A DNA stretch of 24,583 nt, from the NCBI GenBank assembly GCA_000466585.1, contig KE993473.1, forward strand, positions 282,866 through 307,448, in the 5' to 3' direction. Under the pieces are notes generated by a model, which was not told where the DNA came from, did not search any database, and worked only from the letters and a program-made list of their open reading frames with translations. Position numbers and translations under genes: made by a program. Of the stretch, positions 21,462-24,583 are shown piece by piece. Position 1 is the stretch's first letter. Each line of letters opens with the position of its first letter. The stretch comes from Clostridiales bacterium oral taxon 876 str. F0540 (GTDB lineage Bacteria; Bacillota; Clostridia; Clostridiales; Clostridiaceae).

Positions 21462-21977
21462 ATGCTTAGCGAAAAACTTATTGAACTTATTAATAAGCAA
21501 ATCAACTACGAATTTTTTTCAGAACACGTTTACCTAGCCATGGCTGCTTACTGCGCTGATCAGGATTTAGACGGACTTTCTAATTTCTTCAGAGTGCAGG
21601 CAGAGGAAGAAAGATTTCATGCAATGAAGCTTTTTGACTATGTTATTGATATGAACTCTCGAGTTAGAATTAAAAATAATCCAGAGCCAAGAAATGACTA
21701 TAATTCTATGCTGGATGTGTTCAAAGCAGCTCTTGAACATGAAAAGTCTAATACAAGGAACATATATGAAATAGCTGATGCTGCTACAGAGGAAAGAAAT
21801 CATGCTACAATAAGCTTTTTAAAATGGTTTATTGATGAACAGGTTGAAGAAGAAGCTCTGATGAATTCACTTATCAAAAAGCTTGAACGCATAGGAAATG
21901 ACAGTGCTGCTTTATATATGCTTGACACTGAGCTCGCTGCAAGAACCTTTGTGCCTCCTACAGCTTCAAATGCTTGA
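21462..21977 (+). CDS. Non-haem ferritin
   Basis: 171-residue iron-storage ferritin of the bacterial FtnA type, forming a 24-subunit shell that oxidises and stores iron. Ferroxidase-centre residues are visible: E17 (INYEFFSEHVY), E50 and H53 (AEEERFHAMKLFDY), E94 (LEHEKSNT) and Q127 (DEQVEEE). The C-terminal extension DTELAARTFVPPTASNA is typical of clostridial members. The ATG follows an AAGGAGAG site. A very large hairpin terminator follows. Iron control is expected for the family, but no clear Fur box was found in the 75 bases upstream. Confidence 0.94.
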   Translation: MLSEKLIELINKQINYEFFSEHVYLAMAAYCADQDLDGLSNFFRVQAEEERFHAMKLFDYVIDMNSRVRIKNNPEPRNDYNSMLDVFKAALEHEKSNTRNIYEIADAATEERNHATISFLKWFIDEQVEEEALMNSLIKKLERIGNDSAALYMLDTELAARTFVPPTASNA

Positions 21978-21989
21978 TGACATATTGAC

Positions 21990-22083
21990 GAGGGCAAGAC
22001 ACCTTAAACCTACCGCATGTTATTTGAATTCTATGAAGTATTAAAATAACATACTAAGTTTAGGTGTCTTGCCCTCACTTTTT
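21990..22083 (+). terminator. Very large two-tier hairpin terminator after ferritin
   Basis: GAGGGCAAGACACCT (21990-22004) pairs perfectly with AGGTGTCTTGCCCTC (22062-22076). The stem continues past one bulge as AAAC/GTTT (22006-22009 and 22058-22061). An inner stem ATGTTATTT/AAATAACAT (22017-22025 and 22044-22052) caps it. A CACTTTTT tract follows. It has terminator form but is nearly 90 bases long, so a regulatory or palindromic element is possible. Confidence 0.75.
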
Positions 22084-22147
22084 GTGCACATATTTAACCC
22101 TTCCTTCATATTATAAATATGGATTAATATGTAGGGAGGAATTTTCA

Positions 22148-22960
22148 TTGTTTATATCGCCTGATTTTGAAGAATCCGTTCGCTTTGAGCACCGTTTCTG
22201 GCTGCAGATATTAGGAGACCACGCCAGATTTATACTTACTACGCTTTCTCCAAATGAGATGGAGAAAATAGAAAGAACCAAAACTTTTATTAATACTTTT
22301 GATAGATATTTGGATAAAGCAAGAGAAAACTTAGCCGGCCCGGCTTTAGATACCCTGACAGAAGAAGCCTTTAGGCTAACAAAAAAGTTTAGGATATTTA
22401 AACTTGAAATCCTAAAAGAACATTTAGTCGGAAAAGTAGAAATAAATCTTCCACCAACTTTTATTAACCATATGGTAAATGAGCTTGATGAATATTTAAA
22501 TATTCTTAAATGTATTTTATCAAACGTATATCCTGAGGCACCAGCCATCCATCATCACATTCTTTGGCTTCTTGATGGTGTGGGTCATGCAAATTCAATC
22601 AATTCTAATCTTGATGATGTAGAAAAAGATTTGAAGAAAAGAAGTAAAGAATTTGCTAAGCACTTTGATGAACTTCATATGAAAGCAATGGAATTTGCAG
22701 GTTATATGAGAACTAATTTAAGCAAATTTCCTGCTCTATCAAGACTTAACAAGCAGGCTGAGCTTGAAATGCTTTTATTTATGAACTTTTTGAAGGAGCT
22801 AGAGGAATTAAGATTAGATAAAGAAGCTCTAGGAATAATACAGCCTTTAATGCTTGACCATATGTTTAGAGAAGAATGTTACTATCTAACTAAGCTTTCT
22901 CAGGTTTCAGAGGTTAAAAGACCGGATTGTAATCCTGCAAAGCCAAGAATTGAAGAATAA
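22148..22960 (+). CDS. DUF2935 family protein, ferritin-like four-helix fold
   Basis: 270-residue cytosolic helical protein of the DUF2935 family, whose members adopt paired ferritin-like helical bundles and may bind metal. Conserved acidic and His positions recur in both halves: ESVRFEHRFWLQILGDHARF (E14, H15 and H27 region) and PLMLDHMFREECYYLTKL (Asp, His and two Glu), suggesting a di-metal site. The frame could be extended upstream through the ferritin terminator, but the only good binding site is AGGGAGGA (22133-22140), 7 bases before a TTG at 22148, so that start is used. It lies next to ferritin, which suits a role in metal or oxidative stress, although it is a separate transcription unit. 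Confidence 0.82.
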   Translation: MFISPDFEESVRFEHRFWLQILGDHARFILTTLSPNEMEKIERTKTFINTFDRYLDKARENLAGPALDTLTEEAFRLTKKFRIFKLEILKEHLVGKVEINLPPTFINHMVNELDEYLNILKCILSNVYPEAPAIHHHILWLLDGVGHANSINSNLDDVEKDLKKRSKEFAKHFDELHMKAMEFAGYMRTNLSKFPALSRLNKQAELEMLLFMNFLKELEELRLDKEALGIIQPLMLDHMFREECYYLTKLSQVSEVKRPDCNPAKPRIEE

Positions 22961-22963
22961 AAT

Positions 22964-23001
22964 AAAAACAGCAGCTATTTTATGAACGGCTGCTGTTTTT
23001 T
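22964..23001. terminator. Bidirectional terminator overlapping the 3' end of the permease gene
   Basis: AAAAACAGCAGC (22964-22975) pairs perfectly with GCTGCTGTTTTT (22989-23000) around a 13-base loop, with T tracts on both strands. The last codons of the minus-strand permease gene (KNSSRS) form one arm and its stop codon (22982-22980) lies in the loop. Confidence 0.9.
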
Positions 23002-23735
23002 ACTGATATCTTAAAGTGTACTTTTCTTTTTGATATTATATATGTAAAAAATAAAAATACAATGGATAAGACAATATAAAAGAGCTTTATTTTGATTATA
23101 TCATTTTTGGGGCAGTCAAAATATTGATAAATATGCCCAAGTATGCCTTTTTCCTGAGTAATCTTGCATCTCCACAAAGCCTCTTCAATTAAATAATAAG
23201 CTGTAATTAAGGAAGTACTTACGGCTATATTTCTTGTAATAAACAGTATTAAAAGGCTTAGAGATATTATAAAAATATTTGTGGTAATAGAATAAAAAGC
23301 TATTTCATTAAAGGGCAGCAGCCTAGAACCACCTGGAATTAACTTGTTATACAAGCTATATATATTGGCAAAGGTTATACTGTAAAGGATAATATATAAA
23401 CCTAGTATTGCCCCAAGCTTTCTGAGCATAAATTTATTTGTTCTGCTTCCTCCAACAGCTAAGGCTATCTCTTCCATACTGTTATTAAAATCTGTTCCTA
23501 AAAAGAAATAAATTAATATTATAAACAGCAGCAGTAAGTACACGTCGCAATAGGTATAAATATCCTTAGGTACTATAATCACGTTATTCAAGCCTCCATA
23601 CCTACGGAGGCTGTAAATAAACTTTTGTGGAAAGAGTCTTACTGCAATGTTAAATGCAGACACCATCAGCACAACAATATACAGTAAATTTTTAACAAGC
23701 ATATTGTTTTGTATTCTTAAATAAAACCTAACCAT
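22980..23735 (-). CDS. ABC transporter permease subunit (ABC-2-like membrane protein)
   Basis: 251-residue integral membrane protein with about six hydrophobic segments (near 14-34, 65-83, 107-127, 143-163, 165-185 and 215-236). It has no diagnostic soluble domain. It is called a permease because it follows the ATPase gene with 5 bases between stop and start, and because its layout resembles the ABC-2 exporter group. Its ribosome binding site AAAGG lies inside the end of the ATPase gene, so translation is probably coupled. The C-terminus is basic (SKRKVHFKISVKNSSRS), and its last codons are part of the shared terminator. Substrate is unknown. Confidence 0.8.
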   Translation of the reverse strand: MVRFYLRIQNNMLVKNLLYIVVLMVSAFNIAVRLFPQKFIYSLRRYGGLNNVIIVPKDIYTYCDVYLLLLFIILIYFFLGTDFNNSMEEIALAVGGSRTNKFMLRKLGAILGLYIILYSITFANIYSLYNKLIPGGSRLLPFNEIAFYSITTNIFIISLSLLILFITRNIAVSTSLITAYYLIEEALWRCKITQEKGILGHIYQYFDCPKNDIIKIKLFYIVLSIVFLFFTYIISKRKVHFKISVKNSSRS

Positions 23736-23740
23736 ATTAT

Positions 23741-24583
23741 CTAATTACCTTTCATATTGCTGTGAACTATATATGCATCCTGAAGATTGGCTTTAGCTTC
23801 TACAGAACTGCTTGTAACAGGCTCTGTGCCTATATACCTTATTAAATACTTGCCTCCATTTTCAATTGTTCGTATTACTTCATTAGTTTCTTTAATCTTC
23901 TTCATGGTGTCTGAATCTACACTATCCTCCCAAAGCATCCCTTCTATTTCCTTTATAAAGTTTTCCTTGGTTCCTTTATATATTAGCTGGCCTTTTTTTA
24001 TAACCAAAAGATAGTTGCAATAATATTCAATATCCTCAACAATATGAGTAGTAGCTAGTACTATTCTGTCTTTACTTATAACAGGAAACAGCTCTCTTAT
24101 AATATTTCTCTGCTCAGGATCAAGACCTACTGTAGGCTCATCTACCACAATAAGCTTTGGGTCTCCTATCAAAACCTGGGCAAAACCCAGCTTTTGCATC
24201 ATTCCACCCGAATATTCCTTTACCTTTCTATCTATATACTCTCCCATATTTAGCTTGTCTATTATTTCATCTATATGTCTTCGTACTCCTTTGTTATTTT
24301 CATTTAATTTTAAGTCCCCTATTATCTCTAAAAACTCCCTGCCCTTTAAATGACCATAAGTGGAAAAGTTCTGAGGCAGATAGCCTATATTTTTTCTTAC
24401 TTCCTTCAAATCTTTTTTATAATCTAATCCATTTAAAAAAACATCCCCCTCTTGAATGGAAAAGAGCGTAGTAATAAGCTTCATTGCAGTAGTTTTTCCT
24501 GCACCATTTGGTCCCAAAACTCCCACTAAACCATCATTAACCTCAAAGGTGTTACTGGCAAGTACCTTTGGAGAAATTTCGGC
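23741..24583 (-). CDS. ABC transporter ATP-binding protein (5' end beyond the window)
   Basis: Partial gene. The frame stays open to the window edge, with 280 residues visible. An internal GTG at 24526 is not the start, since typical ATPase sequence (NTFEVNDGLVGVLGPNG) continues upstream of it. Motifs are Walker A GPNGAGKTT, Q-loop YLPQNF, signature SGGMMQ (a variant of SGGQ), Walker B LIVVDEPTVGLDP and switch His in ATTHIVED. A C-terminal extension of about 70 residues (MLWEDSVDSDTMKKIKE and beyond) resembles the regulatory tail of ABC-2-type exporter ATPases. It is co-transcribed with the permease at 22980. Substrate cannot be determined. This is a different class from the BceA-type ATPase at 37. 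Confidence 0.9.
   Translation of the reverse strand, partial: AEISPKVLASNTFEVNDGLVGVLGPNGAGKTTAMKLITTLFSIQEGDVFLNGLDYKKDLKEVRKNIGYLPQNFSTYGHLKGREFLEIIGDLKLNENNKGVRRHIDEIIDKLNMGEYIDRKVKEYSGGMMQKLGFAQVLIGDPKLIVVDEPTVGLDPEQRNIIRELFPVISKDRIVLATTHIVEDIEYYCNYLLVIKKGQLIYKGTKENFIKEIEGMLWEDSVDSDTMKKIKETNEVIRTIENGGKYLIRYIGTEPVTSSSVEAKANLQDAYIVHSNMKGN

Noticed and set aside
22064..22147. N-terminal extension of the DUF2935 gene to a TTG at 22064
   Set aside because: It would start inside the ferritin terminator and has no binding site. The AGGGAGGA site points to TTG at 22148.
22111..22548. 145-codon open frame antisense to the DUF2935 gene
   Set aside because: It is a shadow of the real gene. It has no ribosome binding site, a Ser/Lys/Phe-rich composition and no recognisable motif.

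Overview
The window looks like chromosome of a low-G+C, Gram-positive anaerobe, most likely Clostridium sensu stricto or a close relative. The reasons are strongly AT-rich spacers, strong AGGAGG-type ribosome binding sites, many rho-independent terminators, and the gene set: BceAB-type ABC transporter, DUF1836, YhaM, FmdB zinc ribbon, EcsC, DUF2935, non-haem ferritin, HD-GYP and GGDEF proteins. No rRNA, tRNA, CRISPR array, transposase or phage gene was seen.

Layout. (1) 1-2755: BceAB-type antimicrobial-peptide ABC transporter, with its leader cut by the window edge. (2) 2800-3396: DUF1836 regulator, minus strand. (3) 3784-5749: three-gene envelope-stress operon made of a Ser-rich membrane protein, PspA/IM30 and a Cys-cluster protein. 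(4) 5815-6486: decayed ground holding a truncated copy of the neighbouring HD-GYP gene and the C-terminal remnant of a caspase-like protein. A consensus promoter here probably now drives the secreted PepSY-like gene at 6503-7357. (5) 7484-8665: intact PAS/HD-GYP gene. (6) 8892-12427: DUF523/DUF1722 protein, YhaM, a small unknown gene and a two-domain sulfurtransferase. (7) 12539-16572: chemotaxis receptor, diguanylate cyclase and an unknown membrane-anchored protein, all minus strand. (8) 16728-18747: PAP2 phosphatase, a TIM-barrel isomerase-like protein and a zinc-ribbon/DUF2007 protein. (9) 18927-19865: FmdB and EcsC pair. (10) 20193-22960: subtilisin-like protease without signal peptide, ferritin and DUF2935. 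(11) 22980-24583: a second ABC transporter (permease plus 5'-truncated ATPase).

Themes. Three clusters concern the cell envelope or stress (BceAB, PspA operon, ferritin/DUF2935). Two intact genes and one broken one concern cyclic-di-GMP (GGDEF, HD-GYP), beside a chemotaxis receptor.

The most unusual signal is not a protein. A short hairpin-plus-Shine-Dalgarno motif (core GTGTTYCGASYGAAAGGAGG) occurs five times in the leaders of three functionally unrelated genes (1-29, 18327-18416 and 20028-20187). At the two complete loci it sits in a larger conserved fold with a long closing stem and an AAGTCC/GGACTT hairpin. I cannot match it to a known riboswitch. Two membrane-protein genes also appear to start at ATT codons, judged by Shine-Dalgarno position and by recovery of an N-terminal membrane helix.
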